A DNA stretch of 64,000 bases. Source: Endothia cerciana. Taxonomy: Eukaryota > Ascomycota > Sordariomycetes > Diaporthales > Cryphonectriaceae. Under the pieces are notes generated by a model. That model made no database searches, was not told the origin of the DNA, and was given only the letters and a program-made list of their open reading frames with translations. Position 1 is the first letter of the stretch; every line of letters starts with the position of its first letter. The DNA lies in assembly GCA_026119935.1 (NCBI GenBank), contig JALRMH010000083.1, positions 26,058 to 90,057 of the forward strand, read 5' to 3'. The translations under genes and the position numbers were made by a program. Positions 11,592-23,377 of this stretch are shown here, one piece after another.

Positions 11592-12084
11592 ATGTTGACT
11601 CGCTCCCCCGTGCCTGCAAGGTCCCCAAGCGCCTCACCCAGCTCCTTCCACACCACCCGCTCGCACAACCACGGCCACCCTCACGCTTTCCACTATGCGC
11701 CCGCCTCCCCACAGAAACGCTCCCCCAAGCCGCCGACTGCTGTTTCGCGGCGGCAGTCGTCGTCGTCGTCGTCGTTGTCGTCGACAATAGCATCGCCGCT
11801 GGGCCTGAACAAGGCCTCGCAGCCGCAACCCCCGCCGCCCAACAGGTCACAGGCACAACCACCCGACCGGCCCGCGACCTATGTCGCCGTCGACGCCGCG
11901 ACCCAGTACTCTCCCATGGAACCCTATGATTACTTCGCCACGCCGGACGCCCACTCCTCATCCCCCTCCGCCTCGGCGACCGCCCGGCCGCTCCCGGCAG
12001 CAGGAGCACCACCATCACCACGAACAGCGATACCCAACAACCCCCAGGCCGGCACCGGCGATGCCCACCCACATGAGGCGCCCG

Positions 12085-12115
<31 letters not shown>

Positions 12116-13158
12116 CGCCGCCGCCGCCGCCACCAACAGCAGCTCGGCGGTAGCATCCGCCGCGACACCGGGCCCCGCCGAGGAGCCGCCCATGCTCAAG
12201 GCCCCGCACCCGCTCTCGCCTAACAAGCGGCGGAACTCGCAAGGGCCCGGATCGCTGGTCGGGGAGGCGTCCGGCGCCGGGGGCGGCCGCGCGGCCGGGG
12301 CGGTCCCGAAGCGCGTGAAGCCCGACGCCGCGCCGCCCAAGGTCCTTCCCGTGCGGTACGAGCTGTGCGCGATCGAGGACATCGTGGTGCTGATCGCCAA
12401 CATGCTGGCCGAGCTGATCGAGACGAACGACGCGCTGGCCATGAGGTCGGGGCACCTCACGCGGTTCCACAGTCGGTAGGCTACAACCACCCCCCCTTTG
12501 TCTTCTTACAATTTTTTATTTTTTTCTTCTTCTTCTTGTTCTTCCTCTTCTTCTCCTCCCCCCACCTTTCCCTGGTGGGGAGACCCCTCTTCTGTACGGC
12601 ATGGGCTAAACGGGAGAGGACAGGACCGCGCCAGGGATATCAGTCCTGGACTACCTCCACCGCCTCGCCAAGCACGCCACCCTGGCCCCGCCCCTCCTCC
12701 TCTCCATGGTCTACTACATCGACAGGCTCTGCGCCCTCTACCCGGACTTCACCATCAATACCCTCACCGTGCACCGCTTCCTCATCACCGCCGCCACCGT
12801 CGCCGCCAAGGGCCTGTCCGACTCCTTCTGGAACAACTCCACCTACGCGCGCGTCGGCGGCGTCCGCGTCGCCGAGCTCAAGCTGCTGGAGCTCGAGTTC
12901 CTGCACCGGGTCGACTGGAAGATCGTCCCGGACCCGGACGTGCTGGTCGCGTACTACCGGGGCCTGGTGCAGAGGAGCCCCGCGTACGCGCTCGAGGACG
13001 AGGTCGGCGAGGAGGACGACGGCGAGGGCCAGGCGGACGAGGGCGACGAGACGGAGATCTCGGACGATGTGGGTGAGGAGGAGGACAACGACGACGACGA
13101 CGACGAGGGCGGGGCGTCCGCCCGGGGGAAGCCGCCAGATGCGGCAGCCCGTGCGTAG
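11592..13158 (+). CDS. preg: PHO80/PREG-like cyclin (phosphate-pathway cyclin)
   Basis: Two exons (11592-12475 and 12624-13158) give 472 residues. The cyclin box starts near residue 250 (LPVRYELCAIEDIVVLIANML) and crosses the intron, HLTRFHSR joining TAPGISVLDYL. It then shows LLSMVYYIDRLC, TVHRFLITAATVAAKGLSD and ELKLLELEFLHRVDWKI, which are hallmarks of PHO80-type cyclins. In Neurospora PREG partners the kinase PGOV to hold the transcription factor NUC-1 inactive when phosphate is ample. The N-terminal half is disordered and rich in Ser, Pro and His, with a ten-residue Thr run and an Ala run encoded by ACT/ACC/GCC repeats near 12088-12135. The C-terminus is strongly acidic. The 148-nt intron is full of CTT repeats. 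The upstream inhibitor NUC-2 is encoded at 42417-46078. Confidence 0.88.
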
Positions 13159-13543
13159 GCGTTGACACACCGCCGCACGGGGCCGGGCTGGGGAATTCTC
13201 GCGGCCAGGTCGTCCGCCTCAAGGCGACAAGACGGCCGCCGGCGGATGTGGCGCGTCGGGGGTGATGGAAGCTGTAGGCCGGGGGGGGGGGGGGTTGGCC
13301 GGGAGACTTGTGTGTATTATATGTCACGCTGTGTGGCCCACCCCTCCAGACTGCTCGGGACGAATCGAGACGGGACGCAGCTCGATCTCTTCATTCTGCA
13401 TTTGCACCCGGACAGGACGCATGCGGGACACGCCCTGAAACCAAAGTAGAAGCATGCGATGAATCTATGTGTTATGAGGTCCCCAGTTCATATCATCTGA
13501 CAGGGCTGGGCTCCCTTGTTAACGACAAGGCCCCGGTGGTCTC

Positions 13544-13544
13544 C

Positions 13545-13581
<37 letters not shown>
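13544..13581. repeat. (CTGT)n tetranucleotide microsatellite
   Basis: About nine near-perfect CTGT/TCTG units. Confidence 0.95.
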
Positions 13582-13828
13582 GGACCCCCGACCTCTGCTA
13601 TCAGGAACGAGTCCCGACCACGACTCTTTTTTTGGGGGGGGGGAGGGGGGGGGTTTAATTCCTTGGCACCGCCCAAGAGACCCGATCTGGTCCCGGAGTT
13701 GCAAGGCCGGATAAAAAGGGACATACATGCATGCCCCCTTCCGAACTGCTGACGGGGCAGGATCGTCTCTGGCGCAGGCGCCGAGTTCCAAGTCTTGAGG
13801 GGGGGTGTGGGACAGGAGGGCATTCATG

Positions 13829-13854
13829 TATGTGTGTGTGTGTGTGTGTGTGTG
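13829..13854. repeat. (TG)n microsatellite
   Basis: About 12-13 TG units. Confidence 0.95.
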
Positions 13855-13995
13855 CATGTATTGATTGATTGTGCACGTACGGGTACCTATATGCTAGCTA
13901 TCCAAGACTCCAGCCTGGCTCAGAACCAGCGCGCGCCCAGCGTTGAAACCCTGAAACTCCATAACCCATCTATGTCAGTCTGCCGGTCAGTTAGC

Positions 13996-14024
13996 CAGTC
14001 AGTCAGTCAGTCAGTCAGTCAGTC
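13996..14024. repeat. (CAGT)n tetranucleotide microsatellite
   Basis: About seven CAGT units, preceded by imperfect copies. Confidence 0.95.
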
Positions 14025-14338
14025 TAGGCATCTATCCTGGACGCCCTTCCACCCATCCAGGCCGGCGTTTGTGCGCGGCAAACCCTGCGCCATGAGCTAA
14101 CACAGCCCATCTGCGAAGCAGAAGGCCATGCAGCAGTGTAAGAGAGAGAAAGAAAGAAGGGCGGAATTCAGGACTAATGTTGATTTCGGAAAGGCCATGG
14201 TCCGTACGGGTCAGGAATAGATGCTGCTCCGGAGATGGTCCGGCCCATCTTTTCGTGGTTGGCGTCCCTCCAACCGTCCGAGGTGTCATGGCGGCCCTGT
14301 TCCACCTGCCCGCAGTGCAGCCGGGCTATCACCAGCCC

Positions 14339-16680
14339 TCAGTACTCCGCACCATCCCAGTTCGTGCCCCTGCCTCGGCCACCAAACAACTGCGCGGCCT
14401 CCATGCAGTACCCTCCACCGCCGCTGGCCATCTTCGTCTCGCTGCCGTAGCAGATAATGACGGCATCCACGATCGAGCTCAATATGCCCTCCATTGCCCC
14501 GAGGATGCCCCAGCCAATGAAGCTCGCCACAAGGCCAACCACATACGCATAGGCACTCCCCCGGGGACTGCTCTCCGGGGTGGAGACGCTCAGCTGCCGT
14601 GCCGTTATCACCCAGCCGGCGAAGCCCAATCCCGTCGCCATGATGAAGCGGGTCGCGTGCAGGAGGAGTTTCGCAAGGCGGTAGGGCAGGAGGGGCGCCG
14701 AGCCGCGGTGCTTGAGGGCGCGGGGCGTGAGGGTCGTCGTCGGCGCTTGCGGGCCGAGAAAGTCCATCTGGCTCAGGCCCCGGGCGGAGTCCACGAGGGG
14801 CTGTGAGTGGATGGCAGCGTAGGTGAGCGTGAGGGGGTTGGTCATCGCGACGATGGAGGTCGGGATGAGCGTGTAGAAAAAGGCGGTGATGATGCCGGCG
14901 ATGCGCCTGTGCAGGACGAGGAGGGGCAGTCGCACCACTATTGCCAGGAGGGTCGAGAGCGAGATCGTACCGAAGATGGTCGTCACCGAGTGGTTCAATG
15001 CGGCCACAACAATGTCTCGGGATGCCACCTTCGGGACAGCATTGCGATGGAAGTACCACTGGGACACCGTCGCAGCTGTAGTTCCTCGCTGAACCCCCGC
15101 GATCATCGACAGCGTCCAGAGGTACATCGTGAGGAAGTATGCGCCGAGCCACCAGCTTGAGGCCTGGATGATGTACTTTGACAAGGTCCCGGAATATGAA
15201 CCGCCCAGGAAGACCCTCGTGAACATTGCAAGCCATGCCCACGTCCAGAAGACGATCATGGCGAGGGCACCCATGCCGACGAGGACTAGCGCGTTGTTCG
15301 CGGCGAGAATTCGGCTTGAGAACTCGAGGATCGCAATGGACGAGGTAAGCGCACGGCGTCCCTTCCACACCATGTAAGTCCATACCAGCGCGAAGAAGCC
15401 CGGGATTGTCGAAGCCCATCTCATGACGATGTCCTGCAGGTTCGATCCGTTCTCGGGCCCTTGGAAACTTGAGACGAATGGGTATATCGAAAACGAAAGC
15501 ATGATGACCGGGACAGCGACCACTATCAGCGCGACCAGCGGTCTGACGAAGTATCGCAGGGCTGCCAGCCACACGAACGATACTATGACCGCAACCAGGG
15601 TATCCACGGCCAGCAAGCTGAATGATGCTCGCAGAACCGTATATATCGTATCTCCTATCGGCCTCGACTTGTTCGGGGCCGTCGTGTGAAGCCATACCAG
15701 GCTGAACGTGGCAAACATGGACGCCAACGCGATAATATAGACCCAAGCAAAGAAGGCATCGTGCTTAAAGACCTCGCCCTGCGGCGGTGCGTGCCCGGCA
15801 CCTGGTCCGGCATTATCGGAGGAAGGGGCCCCAAGTTCCGAGTCTTGTACAGAACCCCGGCGTAATGGTACCCGCGCAGGGCCGGTGGTGCCGCGTAGCT
15901 TCTGGAGGGCAGGGGGGTGATCGTCGACCGATGCCTCCATGGTCAGGTCTGCTGGTGGCTCGCTGTCTGCTATCGTCGATTCGAGGCCAACATCCTCCAT
16001 CCTCCCCTTCCCAGAAGAGTCGCTGCTGTTCGAAGCTACCCTCTCGAGGTCCTCGTGACCACCCCGCCCGACACCCTGCTCGGGCCCTCTCCGCGCGAAG
16101 CTGCTCCTGGGCCCATTCCAGCTACTCTTGATGCCCCGTATGTGCGCCCGGCCCAGGAATGCCCTGCTCTCCTCCTGGCCCTGGCCCTGCTCCAGCGAGC
16201 CCCGGCTGCCCTCGTCCTCCGGCTCCGTGCTCTCCTCCAGCCGACTCGTCTGGAAGACACGCCGCGACTGCTGCAGGGCATAGAGGTCCACGGCCTCCCG
16301 GTCGCGCTCGTCCTCGTCCTCCTCTTCCCGCAGCTCGTCCCTGGCGCTCTGGAACAGGGGGGCGTCCTGGGTGGTGGAGTAGCGTGAGGCGAAGGTGAGA
16401 TGGCCGAAGCGCGAGGCCGCGGGCTGATAGGGGTTGTTGGCGCGCGGTGGCCCTAGGAATGAGCGGCCGCCATGTCTTGATGCTCGCGAGGACCAGTCGC
16501 CCGGGGGCTGTCGCTGGGCTTGTGCGTCGCTGTTGTCGGTCTGGCCCTGGAAGTTGGAGAGGCGGGATTGTGACTGGGCCAGGAACCTCGACGCATCTGG
16601 ACAGGAGGGGTCAGGATGCAGTCCTTCTGATGGCGTGTTGACTGCGGGGCAGTAGGCAGGAACTCACATTCCGAAAACAT
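14339..16680 (-). CDS. pns1: PNS1-type choline transporter-like protein (CTL family, DUF580)
   Basis: A 13-nt first exon (16668-16680, MFSE plus one base) and a second exon (14339-16596) give 756 residues; intron 16597-16667. The N-terminal 240 residues are cytosolic and hydrophilic, beginning MFSEYASRFLAQSQSRL and carrying acid-rich runs. About ten hydrophobic segments follow, from FFAWVYIIALASMFATF onward, with the conserved CTL-family C-terminal region YGSETKMASGGGGYCMEA. Family members sit in the plasma membrane; choline transport is established for some animal CTLs, but the transport substrate of fungal Pns1 is not settled. The tiny first exon was identified because it restores the conserved start MFSEYASRFL. 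Divergent from the Rab gene. Confidence 0.88.
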
Positions 16681-18089
16681 GTTTGAGGTCCCTCTGATCC
16701 AGGCTTATGGGCGAGCCTTGGACCGGTGATGGCGGGTCAGTCTGGGGATTGCGGTGTAGGCAGCGATGCTCGCCAACGCAAGGCGGGATGACGTTTGGAA
16801 GGGCCTGTGCCTATGCTGCTGCTGCTGTGGAGAAGATGGGACTGCGGGTGTCCGCTATCTCTCTCTGAGCGCAGGACAGAAGGGAGGATAGAAAGGTGCG
16901 TGCGAGGGACAAAGGAGAGGCGCCGGGACACGTCACGTCGTTTGTCTGCAAGCCGATCTGATGTCTGAAAGGAGAGGAGGCTGCTTCAGGGTGTCTCTAG
17001 GAGATAGACGACGGGTGGTGCGGTGTCCGGGAGTTTGAGAGGGAGTAGAGGAAGTACTGCAGGGTCTCTCTCCCGCTGGCAGGGAGCCGAGGCGGTATGA
17101 CTGAACCGTGGACGCTTGAGCCTTGTGTGTGTGTGCTGGCCACCGCCCGTGATGTGGCGGCGCTGGTCACTGTTAGGTGTGTGCCTGTGGTCTACAAGGT
17201 CCAGGGGATAGAAATGCAGCCTTTCGGCGGCTTCGCAAGTCGGGTCACCGATCGAACCAACCCTCGCGTCCTCATTCTCATTGCCCCCTCACACGGCAAG
17301 AAGGCAGGCAGGCAGGTTTGCCTGTGATGCAAGGTTCTGAATGCGAGCAGCCCAGGCAGCCTACCGCCTACGTACCATGTATGCTAGCACGGGTAACAGT
17401 TACTACATACATAGTATCTAACTCCCTTGGCCCCTCCCTACTTGTGGTACCGTAGTACCACCGTACCAGACATAGCAGGGTCCGGGAGCTGTTATCACCC
17501 TGTACCTTGACCCGTTATCAGTAGTGCTCCCTCCCCCCCTGTCCGGTCTGGTCCTCCTGACGTTATCGCCCGCCGCCTACCACACTCTGTTTCCCTCCCC
17601 CGCCTACCATGTAACTCCAGTACCCTGTTGTGATCATCGGTTCTTTACTCGACGTCAGCCCTCTTGCTCCACGGGAATGTGAGACCATCTCGTGCTCAAC
17701 CTCCTGCTCCCTCCTTCCAGCTTCCTCCTCCTCCTTGTCTCTCGACGGTGCTGAGCTTGTGATACCAATCTCCCCTGGTCCTGCTCTGTGGCCTCCTTCC
17801 CCCTCGTGCGAGACCTATCAACAAGTCGGCGCTCTTGACTGCTCACGAGACCTGCTGTTTCAACTCCTAGACTCAGCTCAGCCCCCCCCCCCCGTCCTCC
17901 TCCGAAAGACCAACCTCGCCTGATCCCGTCTCGTCCAGGCGACTCTTTGCTCGTCCACGCCAGAAACACCGGGAAGTGGTCATATTCCTGCTGAGTTCCG
18001 AACTGCACCTAGGACACATCTCTCAAGGTCACACCACCACCACCACCACCACCACCACTCACCCCCCCCCCCAAGAACCAACCGCCCTC
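16681..18089. promoter_or_regulatory. Shared upstream region of PNS1 and the Rab gene
   Basis: 1.4 kb between divergent start codons. No ORF of interest. Pyrimidine-rich DNA from 17520 to 18000 fits the Rab promoter and leader; a C10 run sits at 17881-17890. Confidence 0.5.
18032..18057. repeat. (ACC)n trinucleotide repeat in the Rab 5' leader
   Basis: About eight ACC units, followed by a C10 run, ending 20-30 nt before the Rab start codon. Confidence 0.9.
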
Positions 18090-18905
18090 ATGTCCTCACC
18101 ACCGTGGGACTACATCGCCAAGCTAGTCTGCATAGGCGACTCGGGCTGTGGGAAGTCCAGCTTGACGATCCGGCTCTGCGAGGGGAGGTTCGTCCAGCAC
18201 CACGATGTCACGATCGGGGTGGAGTTCGGCTCGCGGATAGTCCCCGTCGGCGCACCACACTCCAAACCGCCCACATCCTCCCGCCCGTCCTCCTCCCCCT
18301 CCTCCCTCTCCGACGATGACCCAAAATCGGCCGCCCTCGACCCCTCAAGACCGCCCAAGCCGGAGGGCCTGCCCCCGCCCCCCCTGAAGCAGGAGCCGCC
18401 CCCGCCCCAGAAGCACATGAAGCTGTCCCTCTGGGACACCGCCGGCCAGGAGACCTACAAGTCCGTCACGCGCTCCTACTTCCGCGGGGCCTCGGGCGCC
18501 CTGCTCGTCTTCGACATCTCCCGCAAGGCCACCTTCGAGCACGTGACCGACTGGCTCAACGACCTGCGCCAGATCGCCGAGCCGGACATCGTCGTGATCC
18601 TGGTGGGCAACAAGGCGGACCTTGCCGCCGAGAGGCGGGAGGTGGGCGAGCAGGAGGCCCGGGACTGGGCCAGGAGGAACGGCGTGCTGCAGTACGTCGA
18701 GACGAGCGCCAAGAGCGGGGAGGGGGTCGAGGAGGCGTTCCTGGCGGTGGCCGAGAGGATATACCAGAATATCATGGCGGGCAAGTACGATCTGAATGAC
18801 AGGCGGTCGGGCGTGAAGGGGTCCGCGGCTGGGTGGGGAGGCGGAGGCGGGACCAATGTCAGGTTGGACCAGAGTAAGAGCACGAGCGGGGGCATGTGCT
18901 GTTAA
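18090..18905 (+). CDS. Rab GTPase (Rab2/4/14-like) with a 55-residue Pro/Ser-rich insertion
   Basis: Single exon, 271 residues. G1 is GDSGCGKS (16-23). Switch I/RabF1 is TIGVEFGSRIV (41-51), closest in style to Rab2/Rab4/Rab14. G3 is WDTAGQE (115-121), G4 is NKAD (174-177), and G5 is ETSAKSG. The C-terminus GGMCC is a double-cysteine geranylgeranylation signal, so it should cycle on endomembranes. Between switch I and G3, residues 53-107 form a Pro/Ser/Asp-rich insertion absent from ordinary Rabs, where only a short beta2-beta3 turn is expected. The insertion is exactly 165 nt, stop-free, begins GTCGGC and ends CCCCAG, so a 3n intron cannot be excluded. Which Rab clade it belongs to is not settled from sequence alone. 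Confidence 0.85.
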   Translation: MSSPPWDYIAKLVCIGDSGCGKSSLTIRLCEGRFVQHHDVTIGVEFGSRIVPVGAPHSKPPTSSRPSSSPSSLSDDDPKSAALDPSRPPKPEGLPPPPLKQEPPPPQKHMKLSLWDTAGQETYKSVTRSYFRGASGALLVFDISRKATFEHVTDWLNDLRQIAEPDIVVILVGNKADLAAERREVGEQEARDWARRNGVLQYVETSAKSGEGVEEAFLAVAERIYQNIMAGKYDLNDRRSGVKGSAAGWGGGGGTNVRLDQSKSTSGGMCC

Positions 18906-19453
18906 GCATCAAGACCTGATTATAAGGTCGGGGCGTGCGGGCGCGAGAGCGATGTATTTGGACTACGTGCGACGGGGTTAGCCAGAGCACAAAAGTCGTC
19001 ATAAAAGGCCTCATCAGGTTTGATACCCCTACGGCCAGGATACAATCTCTATCTAGCCAAAATTTGTACTGCAAAGATCACTGTACAGCACTGTAATGCA
19101 TAAGCAGCAGGGCAGAGGCGGGCATTTAAATCACCTGGCGTAAGGATTGGGCAAGTCATTGAACACAGAAAGCACAACGGAGACATGACATTATTAGATG
19201 GAGAGATCGAAATGCCTCCTGTACTCCCATGCTCACCAATTTTCAGAGTCCATACACATATCCGGAAACTCCGTCCCTGTCCTGACCATCCATATGCAGC
19301 AATGTCATCGATTCAGCCGCGCCCGGAACAAGTGGAGAGTCGAGTTGAAATTGCCCCAAGATGAAACTCCTGACTCTAGCAGTGACCCTCGAACCCTACG
19401 CGATCAGAGAAGTAGCAAAACGAGTGCGCCTTTCCTTCCTTCATTTACACACT
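18906..19453. other. Intergenic region (convergent 3' ends)
   Basis: 548 bp between the Rab stop and the stop of the leftward PMT gene; AT content rises, as expected for 3' UTRs. Nothing else is seen. Confidence 0.5.
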
Positions 19454-21977
19454 CTAGTCAGTCATCCTCCATGTGTCGAACCACTTCAGGTAGTTGTACT
19501 GTAGGTTCGGACCGGTCATGCCCCAGCAAATGGGCATGAAGTAGATGTACAGTCCGATCGTGATGCCGTACAGAGCGCCGTACGCAACACCCTGGATGAT
19601 TTGGGCCCTGTTGCGGAGGCACCAATCCGCCAGGAAACCAGTCGTCAAAATAGCGAAGTAGAGAGCCGGGTAGTAGTGATGAACGTAGGTGACACGCGCC
19701 ATGACGACGAATGGCAGATAGTGCAAGAACCATCCGATGACCGGATAGAGACCAGCGTAGTGGATATGGTCGATCTCAGACTGGCTGAGCTCCTTAGATC
19801 CGCGCTGCCACCGGACAACATACCAGGCGACTGTCAGGCCGAGGAGCCCAAGAGAGAGTGTCGAACCCCAGTAGACGAAGGGATTGCCAAGAAGGAAGTA
19901 CTTGACGATATTGTCATCCCAACCGCACATACGCAGTCCGACGTTCAAGATCGGCCACTGCCACCACTGAGAAGCCAGGTCATCTTGCTTGTCTGGGTCT
20001 GGCACCAGCGCATTGTTGGACGTCATCATGGCAACATTGAGGTGGATAAAGTCATGGATGAACGGCGACTTGTACTGGCCAGGATCTGCAGGAGGCAACT
20101 TGTCGTTCCAGTGGGCCTCCACGTTCCAGTGCGTGTAGGTGTCGCGAGGATTGTTGTCCTTGGTGCAGGTGACTTCGATCTGCCGGAAACCCCACTGAGG
20201 TAGGTTGACATTGCCTGCTCGCAGGTAGCATCCAAGAACCTCGTGTCTCAGGCGGAAAGCGGTGGTCAGGGTTCGAATTCTGCTCCGGTCGTTGGATGCA
20301 ACGTCTCGGACAACCTCGACCTTCCAGTGGTCCTTGTCATCACCCACGGTCAGATTGCCGTAGGAGGAAACCTCCTTGTCAGCCTTGGTGACAGGTGCGG
20401 AAATGTCGTGAGAATGCAAGTTACGGCCAGTCTGTGCGTGGATAAGACGAATGACATCGCCATCGCCGAAGAAGCGCGGCTCGGCGTTCTCATCATAATC
20501 AGCATCACGGCGGTTAGGGTAGAAGAACCAATCATTGTTGGCATCTTTGTGGTGGTAGCAGGTAACCTGTTGCTGGTTGGATCCCTCAGGGTACGTCTGT
20601 ACATGGGAATGCAAGAGACCACTGTTTCAAGTTAGCATCCATATTCTGTTTTGCAGGGTGTAATGCTCTCACCCTCCATATCCCATGTTCTTGACAGTAG
20701 CCCGAGAACCATAAGCTACCTCTAGAGGGCTGTTCTGGCCAACTTCGGTTCCACGCAGGTTTGCCTGGAAAAGAGAGCTCATCTGCGCATCTCCAGGGCC
20801 AGTATCGGTCAGAACGGCGAAGTGAATCGCGAAGCTGAGCATGTAGATCAAAAACGGAAGAACGATCAGACCGACGACTCTCGCAACCACATGGGCTCCG
20901 AGCTCAACCTATATGCATATTAGGAGACAGACAGACAGACAGACAAGAATCTTGGCAGAAGTACACACGGGAGGCATTTTCAGGTCGCCAAACTTGTTCC
21001 ACAGATCCTCGATCGTGTAAAGACCAACCAGCGCAGTGACGAAGAGCCCGACCAGTTTAACACTAGTAACACAGCCGATGCTGAACCCAGTCATGAACAG
21101 CCAGAAGAACCATTCGGGCTCAAAGCTTTTGTCCTGAAGCCGGTGGAATTTGGCCCAGCAGAGAGTCGTGGCGACGGTACCGCAGAGAAGCATGGAGTCG
21201 AGAAGGATGAATCGGCTAATGGTGGTGTACGAGTTCTCGCAGAGCACCATCAGCGTGACAAACCATACCGCAGGACGCCTCAGGTTGAGTTCCTTTGCGG
21301 TCCAATATGCCATGGGTACGCAGACCGCACCAAAGAGGGCATTGAATTGACGCATGAAGGTATAGTTGACATCTTCAGGGTAGTGCTCTCCTGACTTGAA
21401 CTCAAAGGAGCCGTTATACCCAGCCAGGTATCCAGAGAGACCGACGAGAAGTTTTCCCAGAGGTGGCTGCTCCACCGTCAGCAGGTAACACGGCATTCAG
21501 ATGTCCTACGGAGCTGCTCACATGGACGTCGAAATAGTATTCATGCTTCAAGTAGTGAGATCCGAACTTTCCGAAGCTGTGTTGCAGGTCGAATGTCAGT
21601 CAGCAGACAGCGTCGCCTAGTATAGGCTGTTCAAGGGACGTACTGGGCCTCGTCCCATGTCACAATATCGGAGAGTCCTATCTTGTAGAGTCGGGTGAAG
21701 AAAGCAAGGGCGGTAAAGATGAGGGGAGCGATGACAAACTCCCACTCCTCGAGTGTTTGGAGGAAGGATGGCTGTTGGGAGTCAGTGGTGTTAGCGCAAG
21801 GCCTCATATTATACGATCACAAGGGCCAAGGGATCGGACCTGTTTTGCCTGCTTCTTCTTGTCGTCGACCTCGGGCTGACCCTGAACGGCGCCGGCCTGC
21901 CCAGGCACGTTGCGCCGTCGTAGGCCATCGCGTGCATCAGCGCCAGAGGCGACTGCGGCCTTCTCAGCGGCAGCCAT
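19454..21977 (-). CDS. pmt2: Protein O-mannosyltransferase, PMT2 family
   Basis: Six exons (21840-21977, 21644-21771, 21522-21576, 20969-21466, 20673-20908, 19454-20621) give 740 residues. It transfers mannose from dolichyl phosphate mannose to Ser/Thr of secretory proteins in the ER. Diagnostic points: the loop-1 acidic pair in VTWDEAHFGKFGSHYL, VHPPLGKLLVGLSGYLAGY, RFILLDSMLL, three MIR repeats across about residues 330-520 (LLHSHVQTYPEG, NLHSHDISAPV, VLGCYLRAGNV), and a multi-pass C-terminus ending KWFDTWRMTD. About eleven membrane segments are expected. The N-terminus is cytosolic and charged. One 60-nt intron (20909-20968) contains a GACA/TCTG microsatellite. The conserved HPPLG and DEAH motifs are restored only by splicing, which supports the model. 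Confidence 0.92.
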
Positions 21978-23377
21978 TATCGGCTTCAGGTGAGGTAAGG
22001 TCGGTCAGACTGGGCTGCGTCTCAGGATACCGGTCGAACAAGAAGCGTCGGCAGAACAAATTGGGGTTGAACGAATGTATCGAACGGCGAGGGGAAACGT
22101 CAGAGGTCGAAGTGGTGCGTCCCAAGGCTCCGTCGAATTAGGAACCCAGCTGCTGTCAGTAGGACATTGATCCCATCAGAGAGATGGGGAGATGGACACT
22201 GAACACGACCTCCAGAGGCAGGGGGGAGATGGTCGCGGGCGAAGACAGAGCTCCGTGGGGAAATCAAGGGATGGAAAGGTCGACGGTGGAAATAATTGAA
22301 GGTGGCCTTTCGCAGCAGCTACGGCTGTGCTGAAGTGCAGCTGCGTGTTAGCCAGAGGAGCATCCCTGGCAGCAGCAAGCAATCTGACATAGACATTTGT
22401 GGTACGTACCGCCTCAGCCCCAATTTGATTGACCTGCGGGTGGGCCCCCCAGTGGCCCCCCAGAGGAAATCGACGAGGGGCTCCCTGACAGCGGGCCCAT
22501 CACCACCTACCTCTAGACGAGCTTTGAGGTACGGCCCAAAACGGGAATCATCAGTTAGCCCGTTGATACTACATAGTACAAATACGTGGCCAGCTGCGCA
22601 TGCTACCTCCTTGGCGGCTATGAGCATCTTGGAGGCCCTCACGGCGGCTTCGTGTGGCGGCAGGAAAGCAGTCTGGAGCCTGGCCAACGTCCTGACGTAG
22701 TACACATTTCACCAACTCACCCCTGACTAAGAGGAAAGCAATATGGCGGCAAATGTGGGCCGTCAGACATCGTCGTACAGGCGACTCTGAGGAGATTCTG
22801 CCGTCCTACCTTGCTGGCGAGCCCTCTCTAATGTAGTGACTTCATTGGCAGGTAATCAGCCGCTGGATACTTGTGGTTTCAGTGTCATCGTATGCTAGTG
22901 TCTCGCTAAAAGCGCACGTTGCATACCAAGTCGAATCTTGATCCCACCGAGTCAAGACAAAGCTTTTGAGGTCGAAACAGCGAGCTCTTTTGAATAAATT
23001 ACTTCTGCTGCCCAAGAGGGACCACCCCTTGTAGAGGCCATTCCCTTCCTGGGAGAGGGTGACACTGCGACTCCAAGACACGATGCTGGTCTCCCTGGAG
23101 TCTGTCTGAGGGGAAGCCTTTCAGCTGAACGCTATTTTACATGTCCATGGATGGCTCCATCCCTCGTGGATGGCGGGTAGGTGACCAAAATCTAGCTCGT
23201 GATACCAGCCGTGGCGTCTTAGCGGCTGTCTCCGTCCTGCGATGGATGTTCAGCTGGGGAGATATGACCCAGTCCCAGCAGATAAATGACTTCGATGTGC
23301 GTATTCAGGGCCCGAGGGCCTCCTCCCCATTATCGCAGCTCACTTTCCTCCTTGTAAGGCTCACATACGCACCCATC
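21978..23377. other. Intergenic region between pmt2 and the HET relic
   Basis: No gene recognised. Open frames on both strands near 22300-22700 have no family-like motifs and look like chance overlap in GC-rich DNA. This is the divergent upstream region of pmt2. Confidence 0.5.

Larger units (their letters stand above)
13159..14338. other. Intergenic region (convergent 3' ends) with microsatellites
   Basis: No gene seen. Contains a G13 run near 13272-13285, a G-rich tract near 13635-13651, and three tandem repeats listed separately. Confidence 0.6.

Noticed and set aside
12365..13165. 266-codon Arg/Ser/Thr-rich frame across the cyclin exon junction
   Set aside because: It is the out-of-frame shadow of the cyclin box; the true frame shows PHO80 motifs.
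22296..22705. Overlapping frames of 128-134 codons on both strands
   Set aside because: No family motif, no plausible intron partners, and mutually overlapping; probably chance in GC-rich DNA.
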